Assembly: GCA_963082975.1 (NCBI GenBank)
Contig: OY720344.1
Location: 70,212,546 to 70,276,545, forward strand
Direction of reading: 5' to 3'
Length of the DNA: 64,000 nucleotides
DNA from: Labia minor
Taxonomy: Eukaryota > Arthropoda > Insecta > Dermaptera > Spongiphoridae
A model generated the notes under the pieces. The model was not told the DNA's origin and did no database searches. It worked only from the letters and a program-made list of their open reading frames with translations. Shown here one piece after another: positions 1 to 12,059 of the stretch. The position numbers were made by a program, and so were the translations under genes. Numbering within the stretch: position 1 is the stretch's first letter; each line of letters starts with the position of its first letter.

Positions 1-900
1 GAAATACAATACATATGGATTGTCATAAATTATTTTTTGAACTGGATCCAAATTATTGATGTTTAACAATCTATTTCGGATATTTGTTTTGTTTATTTTC
101 AAATTTAATTTCTTTTTTTATTTTCATCGGATTGTGTGTGTGTGTGTGTGCGTTTAATATGAAGTTCAATTCAAATATTTTTATAATTTATCTCCAAAAG
201 TATAAATTAAATTTGGAAATTGTACGATTTCTAATTTTGCTTTTCATAAAACATATTCTTGAGTTTTACCTACAACTTATGTTCAAGAACTTTAACAAAA
301 TTAGATTATTATTAAAAGTTATATCATAGGTCAATTAGTTTATAACTTTATTATAATTAGTAAGGGTGAATTTATTCATTATCGCGCTTTGAGTGATTTA
401 TTTGAAATGAATATCATTTGAAAATCAAAACTCTAGGAGATTCTTCAATAGATAAATAATTTCACCACTCACCAAAAATTGATTTTTCATTATTTTAAAT
501 TTTTTTTTATTTCACGGATGTGTATTCTAGAAATTACTTTTTTTTAATGAATTGAAATTATTAATTATTCTGTCAAATTATTATAATATTAATTATGTTA
601 AGTAAAAAAAAATACATTGTTTAGGCAATATTATTTTTAAGAGAATAGAAACTAAAATTTTTCTTGCATTGTTATAAATCACGAAACAACAATCAATAAT
701 GTTTTTGTTCAAAAGAGGACTTCTTCTGAAAGTAGTGCCAACATTTGAAAAAAAAACCCTAAAGAATTTTTTTTTTCTTTTAATAAGTAAACATTGAATA
801 ATAAATATATCTATTTATCTTCTAATGATCAAAAAGGATTTTTGTTTTATAAATAAAGTATTTTTGTATTGTTTAATTTATAATAAATAAAAAACAAAAC
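1..900. other. AT-rich stretch, no gene seen
   Basis: Very A+T-rich sequence with poly-T and poly-A runs and a short (GT)n tract near 136-151. No recognisable coding, RNA or transposon signature was found. The open frame at 84-329 is low-complexity and of chance length. Confidence 0.6.
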
Positions 901-1614
901 TGAACAATAAACAATAAATCGAGTTGAAAGCTAGAAGTGTATTTCATCCCCCCAACATCTATCTAGAAAGCGAAGTGACTAGAGCGTGAAAATGACCTCT
1001 TAATACTGCTGCTCCTGTCTCAAACTGTTCCTTTCCTTAGGGACTCTTAGGTTTGTCTCCTCCATTCCGAATAGAATAGAGTTGCTTCCAATTGCTAACA
1101 TCCATTTAAGATTAAAGGTAAACATAACAGTTTCCAGTTACTAATTATTAATTCATCTTTAATTTAATTTCTTCGTCACCTATTTTAGAAGTTTTAATTC
1201 TTTACATCATTTAAACAACAATCCAGACGATTCGAAACATTTCAATAAAACATTTCTAAGGAATGGACTAGGAAATTCTATTTTCGATAGGAATTTTTGA
1301 ATTAAAGGAATTAGAACGGGTTAATTTATAAATAAAAATGAGTTAATGAATTTCATTACATTTAAAAATAATTAATAAAATTAACTGGTATGGTATGTTT
1401 AATATACAAACCACTTCAGAATTTGAATTATTAAAAATTATAATAAATATATAACAAATTGATTCAATATTTCCATTCATAAATATCTACTTCTATCATT
1501 GTTCAGAATTTTCATTTAATTATTAATAATTCTGAATTAATTTTAAAAATAAAGATTGAAAGAATTATCAATGTTTTTTTTTAACTTAATCATTTTATCA
1601 ATTATATATCTTTT

Positions 1615-2285
1615 TTACCGACCGACGATAGTAAGGGAGGCAAATCGAAAATAAAAATACAAAGATGGGATACGATTTTTTTTACCGACCGCCGATAGGA
1701 AGGGAAGGTATTATTTTCACACCAAATGTCACATGTGGAGATTTTTATATATCTCCACGAATCATGAATTTTGTTAACAGAAAAAAGTATTTTTACCTTG
1801 ATGTCTGTCCGTCCGCCCGTTGTGTGTCCGTATAGACGTGTACAGTTTGAACAGCTAAACGGATTTTGATAAAATTTGTAACTAAAGATTTTTACATACA
1901 TGTATCTCCACGAATCATGCATTTTGTTAACAGAAAAAAATATTTTTAATATGATATCTGTCCGTCGGTCTGTCCATTGTGTGTCCGTATAGACGTGTAT
2001 AGCTTGAACGGCTCAAAAGATTTTTATAAAATTTGGTATATTTACTTAATGCATCAGTAGCATGAATTTATAAACTTTTGGTGTATATCCGGAAACCCCG
2101 GAAGAGGTAGTTTACAAAGTATTAATTTTATATTCATTGTCCTAAAATATTTCACTTAAAATATAGTAGTAATTAATAATTGACTAATTAAACTAAAAAT
2201 AAAAACCAAGCTAATATAATTTAATAATTTTAATTCAAGTATTAAAAATATTTTTTTTATACTTTATATATATATATATATATAT
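1615..2285 (-). repeat. Family A interspersed repeat, inverted copy with internal duplication
   Basis: This is a minus-strand copy of the repeat seen at 13074, 41545 and 61263. Its tail (read here as TTACCGACCGACGATAG) occurs twice, at 1615 and about 1681. A block containing CTCCACGAATCATG, a run of A and a GTCTGTCCGTC pyrimidine tract also occurs twice, near 1753-1860 and 1906-2005. This means an internal tandem duplication. The right part matches the AT-rich interior of the copies at 61263 and 63698. The coding class is unknown; no protein is evident, and the 106-codon frame here (1602-1922) is just repeat sequence. Confidence 0.75.
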
Positions 2286-2289
2286 CATG

Positions 2290-4050
2290 TTATTTTTTTT
2301 GGGTATTAATTTATTTCAAATCGTCTGTTCTGTGTCTAACCACAGCTCATATTTTTATATATAAATAATTCTATGAGCTTTCGTGTTTACTCTTTTCTAG
2401 ATGTATTAGTTGTTTTATTGTAAGCATTATATAAATTAAATTATACCTTTATAATTTCAATATTCTTATCATGATAAGGTATCATCAAATTATACTTTTC
2501 GATAAAAACTGAATAAAAAAAATTATTTTTATGTAAAAAAAGAGTCTTATCAAATTTACATTTTTTTAATTTTAAACAGAAATGATAAATTCCATCAAAA
2601 AACTTCACTGACAGCCCGTCCATTTGTTCTTCGAAGAATAAAAATAAAATAAGGTTCTTGTTTCTTTCTTCCATACTTAAATATTGATTTGAATATTTCA
2701 AACAATCCACCCTACTAAAATGGAAGCTATTTTATTTTCAACTTGTTTTATTATATATCATATATTATGTCTATAAACAAGAAAAAAGGAAAGGTTATTT
2801 CATATAAAAATATTTACCTAGCATCCCTTTAATTAACCATTTGTTCTCATTTTATATAACTTTAATGCTATATATTTAGATATTAATCATTTCTATGGTT
2901 TTAATTAATATCACTATTAACTTATGCATATTTTAATGTAATTTCATTTTGATACTAATGATTATGACCTTTATTTTTAATCATTTTTTTAATTTAACTT
3001 AATTAACCATTATTATTGTAGTATTACTGTTATCATGTTATTTAAGTAATTAATATAAATTCTAAAATAACAAAAAGAAAAGAATAATATAAGCAAGGTT
3101 CAATGAATTTGTTAATTTTATTTACTTTATTTGCTAGAGAGTCGCTGAATAATTAAAGAGAGATTCTGTATAAATTTGGAAAACGATTTATATATATTTA
3201 TTTATTATTTTAGAAGAAAATCAGAAAACTCATCAAAAACCTCATTAATTTCTTTGTCAGAGTCCAAAGGGAATTGTTATTGAGTTTGTTGAAGGAAAAA
3301 TACACCCTTCTTTTTTCATCTTTCACCAATACTTTTTATCAAATATATATAAAGCCCTTAGGATTTTTATAAAATAGAAATTACATAATATTATTATATA
3401 TATTCATGTAAACAAGAACGTAATTTTTAGTTTCATTTTAAATGATTTACATAATTGAGGTCAATTTTCAACTCTTCTCAATCTTTTTATCTAATTTTAA
3501 ATTAAATTTATTTAAATTATTAACAGGTAATACTTGCAAAAATACATCTTCTCATGTTTAGTTACAAATTTAACCTTCAAAAAATAAGGTTATTCCCAAT
3601 ATTGATAGTTTATAAAAAAATAATACTATAAATTTTACACGATTAGACACGACAATGGAAAAACGATGAGTAATTAATATATAAAATTTTGAAGGCAAAA
3701 CATGGAAATGAATAAAAATGAACACAAGAGATTTTGATTTGAAATAAAAAAAGTTATTTATTTCAAAACAAACATCAATCTTTTCACTCCCCTGTATATC
3801 GAATTATTATTTGTTTCCATTATATATATATTGATTATATAAAAAAATAATTGCAAAGTTGAAATAGCATTTTCAATAACAATATCTATACTATTATATA
3901 ATATTTTATGGTGGTTTTACTCTATCAAAATTTATATGTACTCTAAATTATACTTATATATATATATATATTTAATACAGAACTAAAATCTAAAATGTGG
4001 CTCTTAATATCTGGATGAAAAATTTAAGATTTTAAAATTATTTTTTTACG
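2290..4050. other. AT-rich stretch, no gene seen
   Basis: Contains (TA)n runs near 2267-2286 and 3955-3972. A minus-strand frame at 2441-2710 is bounded by AG upstream and AAG/GTATAA downstream, so it could be an exon. Its composition is low-complexity, however, and frames of this length are expected by chance here. Confidence 0.5.
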
Positions 4051-4083
4051 TACCTCTGTGATTGTAATGATCTTAAAAGTTTT

Positions 4084-4290
4084 TGATTGCTTGAATTCTT
4101 ATTCATCCAACATTTCCTATCTTGTGCCATCTCCATCCCACTTCTATTCTCTCCTACTTTCTTTTTATATATACTTTTATATTGTTCTTTGTCCATGTTC
4201 TACCAATTTGTCGTTCCCCAAGTGGTTTCTGCCTATTAGTATAACCCTGATTATATATTCTTTTGCAAGACCTAATCTAGTACTTTATTA
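4084..4290 (-). repeat. Possible diverged LINE tail, antisense
   Basis: The plus strand is pyrimidine-rich, with phrases resembling the antisense of the LINE 3' coding segment: a 'cctatc-tgtgccatctcc' stretch, then 'ttgtccat' and a 'ccccaagtggtttc' stretch. The order is that of the better copies at 15519 and 29672. The resemblance is loose, so this could be chance similarity in pyrimidine-rich DNA. Confidence 0.3.
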
Positions 4291-4621
4291 CTGTTTATGA
4301 TATTGTTACTTTTTTCATTATACTTTTTCGTTTAACGACAACCATGACATTTCTGATTATGTTACTCGAAAAAAGTTTAATGAAAATCTTGATTAATGTT
4401 TAATTTAATAATTTTAGTTTTTCTTTTTTTTTTATTAGAGGTATTTTTGTTTGAGAATTAACCCCATTAAGGAATTAAGTGAAAATTGTTTTAAAGTAGA
4501 TTATTAAAATAAAAAAAATATAAATTTTATCTTTTCATTGAAACGATGGTTTTTAAAACTTTGAATGTAAAATATTCTCCCTTGAATGCTTTTCGGATAT
4601 TCTAATTAAGATATATGATAG

Positions 4622-4879
4622 TTAAACTTGAAAGAACTTGCCTTTATGATAATATATATATATATATATATAAAACACCTGAATTTTCTCTGCCCTAAGA
4701 CGAACAAGTTTTATCTTAGAAAAAATCTTATTAACTAAGAGAATTTCGTTTTCCCATAAAATCGCAATGATTAATGGAATGACTTTTCTATTAGTCTTGA
4801 TCTGGAGAAGCCAAACCCTTGATGAGTCCTGAAGCCCTAAGGCCCTTTCAAACTCCATCGCCTCCCACTTGACATCCAC
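4622..4879 (-). other. Unassigned open frame in locally GC-richer DNA
   Basis: The minus strand is open for 85 codons, beginning at a GTG rather than ATG; the first ATG is eight codons in. The first 40 codons have mixed, non-repetitive composition (VKWEAMEFERALGLQ). The last part runs into a (TA)n tract and becomes YIYIYIYY, so only the upstream half could be exonic. No family is recognised. It could be part of an exon or a chance frame. Confidence 0.15.
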
Positions 4880-5232
4880 ACGCTTGACTATTTATTTCAT
4901 TTCAATTTGAAATTTCGAGTTTTATCTCTCATCCATTCATTGGTTGTTCATCGTTTCTTGTCAGAATAATCGCCTGAAAAAAAATAATGTCAATGACAGA
5001 CACACGGCAATTCTCTCGTCGTTTCTTTGAAGAGGAAAAGTTTTGACAATTTCTTCTTGAACTCTCTTGTTCTTCTGACAAACAAGAACTTCAATCTTTT
5101 ACTATTAGTAAATAGAAAACTTTGCAACTTTTAGCAACTTGTTCTTAATTTTAATTAATTTAGAAATAGATGTTTTTATAAAAAATAAATAAACATCTTA
5201 AATTGAAATATTGTTTATCATCTTCTTTCTCA

Positions 5233-5233
5233 T

Positions 5234-5271
<38 letters not shown>
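5233..5271. repeat. (CT)n-(AT)n compound microsatellite
   Basis: A CTCTCT tract runs directly into an ATATAT tract. Just downstream, ATG at 5295 opens a 15-codon frame (MSVSVSVKDFRASEH) that ends at a consensus-like donor GTAAGT at 5342. A CAG lies at about 5287-5289 upstream. The short exon reading is speculative. Confidence 0.8.
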
Positions 5272-5272
<1 letters not shown>

Positions 5273-5499
5273 TAGTATAATACGTCAGGAGCAGATGTCT
5301 GTTAGTGTTAGTGTCAAGGATTTCAGAGCTTCAGAACACTGTAAGTCCAAAATCTTCCTCCTATTCATCCAAAATCCCAACATCGACTCTTGGTCTCACT
5401 GACTATATAAGACCCAGAATCCCAAAAAAAAATTTCCTCTTAAATAAACCCTCTTGAAAATGGCTCCAAAACGTCTAGACTGAAAGTTTTCCATACGAT

Positions 5500-6650
5500 T
5501 GTCACTGGGTATCAAAGCCCATTTTATACATAATGTTACTATGACACAAATTTAAAAACCAAATACAATATAAACCAAAAATTAATTTCTTTTTTCAATT
5601 TCTTGGCTGTATTTTTTATTTTAAAAGACTATTTTAATTTTAAATTTATTTCTTTATACTCTATTTAGTGAAGGTTCTTTTTTAATTTGTATAATTAATT
5701 AAAACTTACTATTTAATTTTGTTATATTTATAAAGAAGATATATAAATTGCTAAGAGTTGAAATTACATATAATTAATAAATTTTAATGTGTAGAATTTT
5801 TATAATATCTACATTGAGAAAAATAAAAAAAATTCACAATGTAGTTAAATTTTTTAATTTATAGTTATTTTTCATAATTTTAATTAATATAAATTAAAAT
5901 AATTAAATAAAAAAATTTTTGTTACAATTCATTTCTACAATATAAGAGTGAATATTGAAAAATTACTTTGAGTATCAAAATAAATGAATATAGATGATTC
6001 ATGTTTAGATTTACATCGGATATTTCGGTATGTAAAATTACCGGATGTTGGCAATAGAACGTTGCTGATATAAGAAGGGACAATGGTTCAAAACTTAGAC
6101 TAATTTTAAATTTTTAATTAAACATATTAAATTAAACAACTGTTTAGTGGAAATGTCTTTTTTGACTATGTTTTTCCAGGAACCAATCAGTTTTCATAAA
6201 CTACCCAATTGGTATACATGCTAGTTTCTTATCTAGCAGTGATATTTTGATGATTTCTCCCTTATAGCTATTGTATCCATTTGATTCATCTAAGAGCGGC
6301 TTGTATGGCATAAATAATTAAAAGAAAACTATTTTTCCTGAAAATCGAAAGTGGAATTAAATGGAATGGGATGAATCCTTAATATCTATTTATTTTGCTC
6401 AAAGGGCTAAAAAGAGGGATTAATAAAAATACGATAGATACTTCTTCATTTCTATCGCACCTTGAAAATTGGGTGGACTGTATAAAAAGGTCTTTTTAAG
6501 ATATTAAAGATTCGGGATAGATAAAAGATCGCTAAATAAAACTGTAATAAAATTTTAACGATATTTTAATAACAAATTTATTTAAATGTAAAAAGATTAA
6601 TTATATTTAGAAGAATCTAAATATATATATATAACAACTTAAATCTACAA
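5500..6650. other. AT-rich stretch, no gene seen
   Basis: Plain AT-rich DNA with no recognised repeat family, RNA or coding sequence. Confidence 0.55.
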
Positions 6651-6659
6651 TTTAATATA

Positions 6660-7110
6660 GTTCAAAGGTGGGAATAAGTGCACTTATCTGTTTGTCCACG
6701 GGGATTGGGAATGGGAATTCGCCATCTCGCGTGTCTTGGATGATCGCCCTGCTGCAGAGTGATTGCCAATTGATCCAGACCCTTCGAGTTTCCAAAGGAT
6801 TAACTGGACCCCAACGGATCCAACGTGGCAGAAATGGTTCCCCTCAGGAACCAGTGGGTTTGCCCTCTCGGAACAAACCCTAGAGCACAGGGCCGGCAGC
6901 TGAAGTCTCTGTAGCAGCGTCGATGATCCCAAATTGCAAGTTGTAAATTTGAACGCACCAAATGCGAGCGAAACTGGCTGAGCAAGCCGTCGGCGGGCAG
7001 GCAAAGACAACCAGGCAGGCAGAACAACCACAAGCGGCTCTTCAGAGCGTACCGTCCGCTTTTTTATGGAGATATGTAAGGGTGGGGAATGTCACTCATG
7101 AGGGGTGGTA
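6660..7110 (-). promoter_or_regulatory. GC-rich island, candidate promoter or first exon
   Basis: About 450 bp of markedly higher G+C with many CpGs (GCGTACCGTCCGC, GCGAGCG, CCGTCGGCGGGC) stands out sharply from its AT-rich flanks. It matches no repeat elsewhere in the window. On the minus strand a TATA-like CATAAAAAAG lies at about 7058-7067, and a start some 25-30 bp downstream would fall inside the island. An open frame of 115 codons lies on the minus strand (6684-7031), but it begins at GTG and has no upstream ATG. The first well-placed ATG (GAGATGG, near 6725) gives only 13 codons before a stop. A 5' UTR or promoter is the most likely reading, and the orientation is inferred. It could also be a single-copy remnant of a GC-rich transposon. 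Confidence 0.35.
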
Positions 7111-7585
7111 AGGGAGGGAGGTGGTCAAACTTATTAATTTATTACAATAAAAATAAATATTTATAATTATAAATGAAATTAACTTAAAATTCTCGATATA
7201 AATTCCATAATTACTTAACACTAACATTTATAATTACTTAATTTAATTAATATATAAACATAGTCGGAGGGCGGTAATTCAAATTAATTTGAATTTAGGT
7301 TCCATGTGGAACCAGCTATATTTGTTGAAATGATACGATGTTTCACCAAGTTTCCAAAAAAATTCTATATTTTTCCAACATTTTTCCAACTTTTAAGACG
7401 ATACATTATTTCAACATCTCTGCGACGTCTTTAAACCCTTAAAAAATCGACTTGTCAAACTGTTCAACTGTAGGTTTATGTCTCAACGATTACCTTCCCG
7501 TTTGTGTAATTTTTTTTCCACGAGTCAATTTTTATGTTAAAGAAGAGATATTTCATTATTCTATTTTATATATATATAAATCTCG

Positions 7586-7956
7586 ACTATCTCGCAAATT
7601 TCAATTGGATTAATTAACATATATTATATTTAAATTAAATTTAATTAATTAAATTATAAATTAAAATTAATAAACAATATTTATTAAACCAGCGCGTTTT
7701 GCTCTTTGTTGATTGCACCAAGTCTCGTGCTGGCACGTTATTTGCTGTCGTGTTAAAAAAATTAATTCATTATTAACTACTATTAACTACATTTCTTCAA
7801 AAGTTGATAGAAAACTACGAATTTTGAATAATGACCCTGTACCAAATTTCATTATTCTAGCTCAAACAGTTTCAGGGACCTTCAAAATGTATAAAAACAT
7901 CAAAATGTCGACATCGAAAATTTTCATGATCGCAATACTATCTTTGGCGTGATAGT
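7586..7956 (+). mobile_element. Family C TIR element (MITE-like), complete copy
   Basis: The left end ACTATCTCGC pairs with the right end GCGTGATAGT, giving inverted termini of about 10-12 bp. Internal landmarks shared with copies at 27545, 35113 and 14580 are TTTATTAAACCAGCGC, GCTCTTTGTTGATTGCACC, AAAACTACGAATTTTGAATAATG, and a terminal GATCGCAATACTATCT. It encodes nothing plausible, so it would be non-autonomous. No clear target duplication is seen. The superfamily is not assigned. Confidence 0.75.
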
Positions 7957-8837
7957 AAGTTAAAAAACACATTTATTTTTTTAAACCTCCCACATATTTA
8001 TATCATAATTATTCTTTATTATAGTCTCCATTATCATTCAGACTAATCTGACTTTAAACCCTTTATTAATCACCCCCATTGTTTGTTTATTCAGTCCATA
8101 ATTATTTAATTATAGAAAAATTAGTTATATAATAAAAAAAAAAATCAGGCTAGTAAATTATTTTTCTTCTTATGATGTAAAAAATATATACTTTGTTTAA
8201 AAAAAAACTAGTTAAAAAATCCAAGGTATTATCTTTATCACTTGAATGAATGTAGAAAAAAATTAAAATATCAAATATTTTTTTATTTAATCTTCATTTT
8301 CATTTCGAATCTGATTAAATTAGATATTTTAAATTTTGATAAATCGTTAATTATTTTCACACCATATTTAATAGTAAATCAAATGAATATAATAAAATTG
8401 TCATTGGTGATCTCATTACTTAAAATCAGCTCTCTACTGTTTACTTAATACAATTATTATAAGCATTTGAATGGTGTAAACATGAAAATAATCCTTTATT
8501 TCAAATTCCATTGACAAATATTTTCATTATGTTACAATCAATCAATGTTCTGTGTAACTCTAATAAACAATATTATATTGATGATTAAAGACGACTGTCA
8601 TCGAATTTTGAATGATCCTATCTTTAGAAATGAAAATGAACAAGTTATTTAATAAATACATGTACATTCATCATTAATTCATTTAGGAGTTTAATTATTA
8701 TAGTTTGATAATTTTAAATTATATTATACTGGTGTGCTTGTATTGTGCATGAATTAAATTTGGATGACCATTTAAATAGTATATAATATTTATAGCTCTT
8801 TCTTTAGTATATCTGAAATGAAAAAATGGTGACAAAG

Positions 8838-9032
8838 GGTAGATGTATTGTATGATCAGTACAACGTATCATCTCAACCTTTATCTTGATTTTTTCATCG
8901 AAGATCCATACTTTTTATTGCAAGTACCTTTCTATTTTTGATTTAATGGACTCATTGGCATAACTAGAGAGAAATTTCCTTCCCAGGAACTTGAATTCGA
9001 GACCACGAGGTTTAAAGATGTCCCTCTGATAT
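8838..9032 (-). mobile_element. tRNA-derived SINE, inverted copy
   Basis: Reading the minus strand, the order is: a B-box-like segment (GAATTCAAGTTCC), 'gaaggaaatttctctctag', then a 3' half with 'aatcaagataaaggttgag' and 'tgatacgttgtactgatcat'. The same landmarks occur in the same order in copies at 11775, 32472 and 34458. The tRNA-like head is diverged. Confidence 0.7.
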
Positions 9033-9039
9033 ATATTTA

Positions 9040-10150
9040 TTATATGTTACTTTATATAGTACTTTACTTTTACTAAATGTTCGATATTTACAAATGAATG
9101 ATATACTTTCAATTTATTTCAATAATAAAAAAACTATAACAAAACATATATTACTTCTTTAAATATTCACTTTTAATTCATTACTTAATATAAATCAATA
9201 TGAAGATGATAAAAATTCAAATTACACACAAATAAATATAATTTTATTGTTGATGATTAAATCAATTGTTGTATTTTACTAAAAACACTCCAAATTATGA
9301 CTAAAAGATTATTTTGCAAATCAGTAGAGCAAATAAAAAAATATTATAAAATCCTATTTAATACTTAACATGGATGCTAATGAAAAATGAAATGTATCAC
9401 AACTTAGGAGAGGATCCAAATTTTTAGAAATTTTAATGTTTATTATTTTATATATAAACTTTATTAAAGCACCTTTCAATTTAATTAAATATAATATTTA
9501 TTTTATTTATTGTAAGTATATTTCTTCCAAACCTCTAACACATTTTAAGAGAACTATTTATTATCTTCAAACACCTCTAACCTTAATTGGTCTACCTTAT
9601 CACCGATGAAATGTTCAAATTTATATATTTCTATATTTCATATCATGTTTCACTCCCATCCTCCCTCCACTCACTTGCTATTGTTGAAAACTTTATAACC
9701 GCATACAAGAACAAGCTATCATCTACGAAAACCTTCTTCCTTACATTTTCATTTCAAATTCTTCTCTTAAATTACCCTGTTAAACATGCAATATAGATAT
9801 ACTGTTATCTTTTTTGTAAGAATGAAAAAAAAATTACACTTCATCAATATTAAGGTTTATCTTAAGCAACTATTAAGATTTCATCTCCTCCATTACCCTA
9901 TTTTCTTTCTGGAAGAATTAAGATAATTACAAATGCATAGATGTTAAGGTTAAATGCGTAAAAACAGAGAATATATATGATGTTCACTAGTTTCACTGAT
10001 AAAAGTGATGTTAGAGCAAAAGCTCATTCTTTTGGTTTAAATGTTTTTTTTAAAAAGAATTCATTGAACTTGTCACTAGATATTCAAGTAATATATCTAC
10101 TACTTAACTAAAATTCACGTTAACGTTTTAACCTGGAATTTATCATAGAT
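9040..10150. other. AT-rich stretch, no gene seen
   Basis: No recognised element. A 69-codon frame at 9587-9796 has unremarkable low-complexity translation. Confidence 0.5.
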
Positions 10151-10159
10151 CATATATAG

Positions 10160-10356
10160 CAGGGGTCGGCAACCTTTTTCAATAGACGGGCACATTTCTG
10201 AAATAATATAACAGGCGTATGCACACTTGTGATACTTAGAGCCATTTTGAAAAATCAAAATGTTTTAGAGCCTGGTCGCAAAAACATTTGAATGCGGGCA
10301 CTTGAAAGGACTTACGGGCAACCTGGTGCCCGCGGTCACCTGGTTACTGACTCCTG
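10160..10356 (-). mobile_element. hAT-like MITE with CAGGGGTCGGCAACC terminus
   Basis: The left end is CAGGGGTCGGCAACC, and the right end GGTTACTGACTCCTG is its degenerate inverse. The interior has 'tgatacttagagccatt' and 'ctggtgcccgcgg', shared with copies at 36096 and 59535; this copy is in the opposite orientation to the 59535 copy. CAGGGG-type ends are typical of hAT-derived non-autonomous elements. A clean 8-bp target duplication is not visible here. Confidence 0.75.
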
Positions 10357-10825
10357 ATAGAATTAAAAGTATATTTTTTAATCATTCTCAATAAACTGTC
10401 GTTAATTGAATGGTACTTTATTTACAGATTTAATGATTCCATAAAATCTATTAATGAATATGCCAAATATAGATAAACAATATTTTAAATTCTCATTTTT
10501 CTAATTCATAAATTGCCAGGGCTTTGAATTAAGAAATCAATAAATTAAATTAACTTGAACCCAATATTATGTGATAAAATCAACTCGAAATTTGTATTCA
10601 ATGAATAACTGAAATATTTTAACATCCATTCTCTGTTTAATTAATTAGAATAAGCATTTAATCAATAACATGTACGTTAAATTGCGTTATATTGTACTTA
10701 TTTTAGAGTTGAGTGAACCCAGGGATGTTCTAATATTTGTTGAAAGAAATAAGATGACTATCAATAAGACACTACCTAAGCAATTCATAGTTGTCACATT
10801 ATATTGGTTATTTATTTATCTATTT

Positions 10826-11140
10826 CTATGGTTCTAACTCGAAAGTTATTTGCTTCGGCAACTACATTCCTCCATCTGACCCTATCTGTCTTATATCCAG
10901 CTACTATTCATTGCCAAGTCCCTCTTTATTTTAATAAATATTAATTTATTAGTATATCCAATGCGTCCATGGTTTCTCCACAAACAAGTTTCTCTCTAGT
11001 CTCTTTTCAGCCATTCTAGCCATCGTTCATCGTAATTTCCTCCATTTCAGGACTTTATGTTTCGAGATACATAAAAGTCTAGTAAATCTTAGTTATTGAC
11101 TCTTGGCTATTTCTCAGTGATATTATCCGCGTTTCTTTCA
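10826..11140 (-). pseudogene. LINE 3' coding tail, diverged, antisense
   Basis: The minus strand matches the last part of the LINE family described at 18488: the complement of 'gttcttggctgcagcatccacattcctcc' wording is preserved as 'gttatttgcttcggcaactacattcctcc', then a 'tggtttctccacaaacaag' and a 'ttctagccat' section in the same order. It starts at a degenerate (TCTA)n tract, as the other copies do. It is split by AT-rich insertions and has many stops. Confidence 0.6.
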
Positions 11141-11348
11141 CCCGAAAAGTCATAATGATATTCGTAATTAGTATACATCTTGAATTATTAAAAATTGGAC
11201 CTTTTGCTTATCCAGGAACGTTAAAATTATGACTTTACATTTTCTGGTTTTTAAGAGATAATTATTTCAAATTTCTCATTTTCAAATTTTTTGAAATTCT
11301 CTTAGAAATAAAATGTTTTCTCTGTTAATATAAAATATAATAAAATAA

Positions 11349-11389
11349 AACATTTAAATCTGATCATATATATATATATATATATATAA
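11349..11389. repeat. (TA)n microsatellite
   Basis: An alternating TA tract near 11366-11388 inside an otherwise featureless AT-rich stretch (about 11140-11770). Confidence 0.8.
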
Positions 11390-11774
11390 TGAAAATCCCA
11401 CTTTCCATTGACGTTGTGAAATTGGACTGAATGTTGAAAACATTCAAAATGTTAGCTATTGACCATTTCCAATGGAAACTCATCGATTATGGTTGAAAGG
11501 AGATTGAAGGAGAAACTTACGAACGAAATAGCCTTTAATCTCATCAAATTTGTCATTGTTCTTATATAAATGTTAAATCAACATTTTCAAACGGATTCTT
11601 GTTTAAATAAAATGTTATTTAAACCCTACAAATACATTCAACATAATACAAAATATTCAACTCAAATCAGTATTATTAAATAAATTTTAAAAAAAAATAA
11701 TCCTTTTTTTATTTAGCACCTCCAATAGAGACTTTTAAATATTAAAAAAAATATTTCTAGTTGTAATTAAATCA

Positions 11775-12040
11775 CCATGCTTGACTCTCAACCTTGTCGT
11801 CACGGGTTCAAATCGTAGTCCTGGCAATAACTAATGGCTATCTAATTGGGGGGGGGGGTATTTATGGGAACGAGCTTACGTGAACAAAATTGGAAAGCTA
11901 TATGAAAAGTAGAGGCCTCTCACCAAGAAAACCAAGATAAAGGATCCGTTGTACTGATCATAGCTTTTCCACGTTTGGACAGCAACTGAAATGATAAGCG
12001 TTCTCCTTTAGGATTTACAAAAGAAAGCTTTTTATTATTC
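11775..12040 (+). mobile_element. tRNA-derived SINE
   Basis: The head has a Pol III B-box-like GGGTTCAAATC at about 11810. This is followed by a G10 run at about 11850, then 'acgtgaacaaaattgg', 'agtagaggcctctcacc', 'aagaaaaccaagataaagg', 'gatccgttgtactgatcat', 'tgataagcgttctcctttag' and a T-rich tail. The order of landmarks matches the copies at 32472, 34458 and 53447. It is noncoding. The tRNA head is too decayed to be a tRNA gene. Confidence 0.75.
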
Positions 12041-12059
12041 GTTTGAAATTGATAAAAAA

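Noticed and set aside
6684-7031. 115-codon minus-strand frame in the GC-rich island as a protein gene
   Set aside because: It starts at GTG with no upstream ATG. Low stop frequency is expected in GC-rich DNA, so the frame is not evidence of coding.
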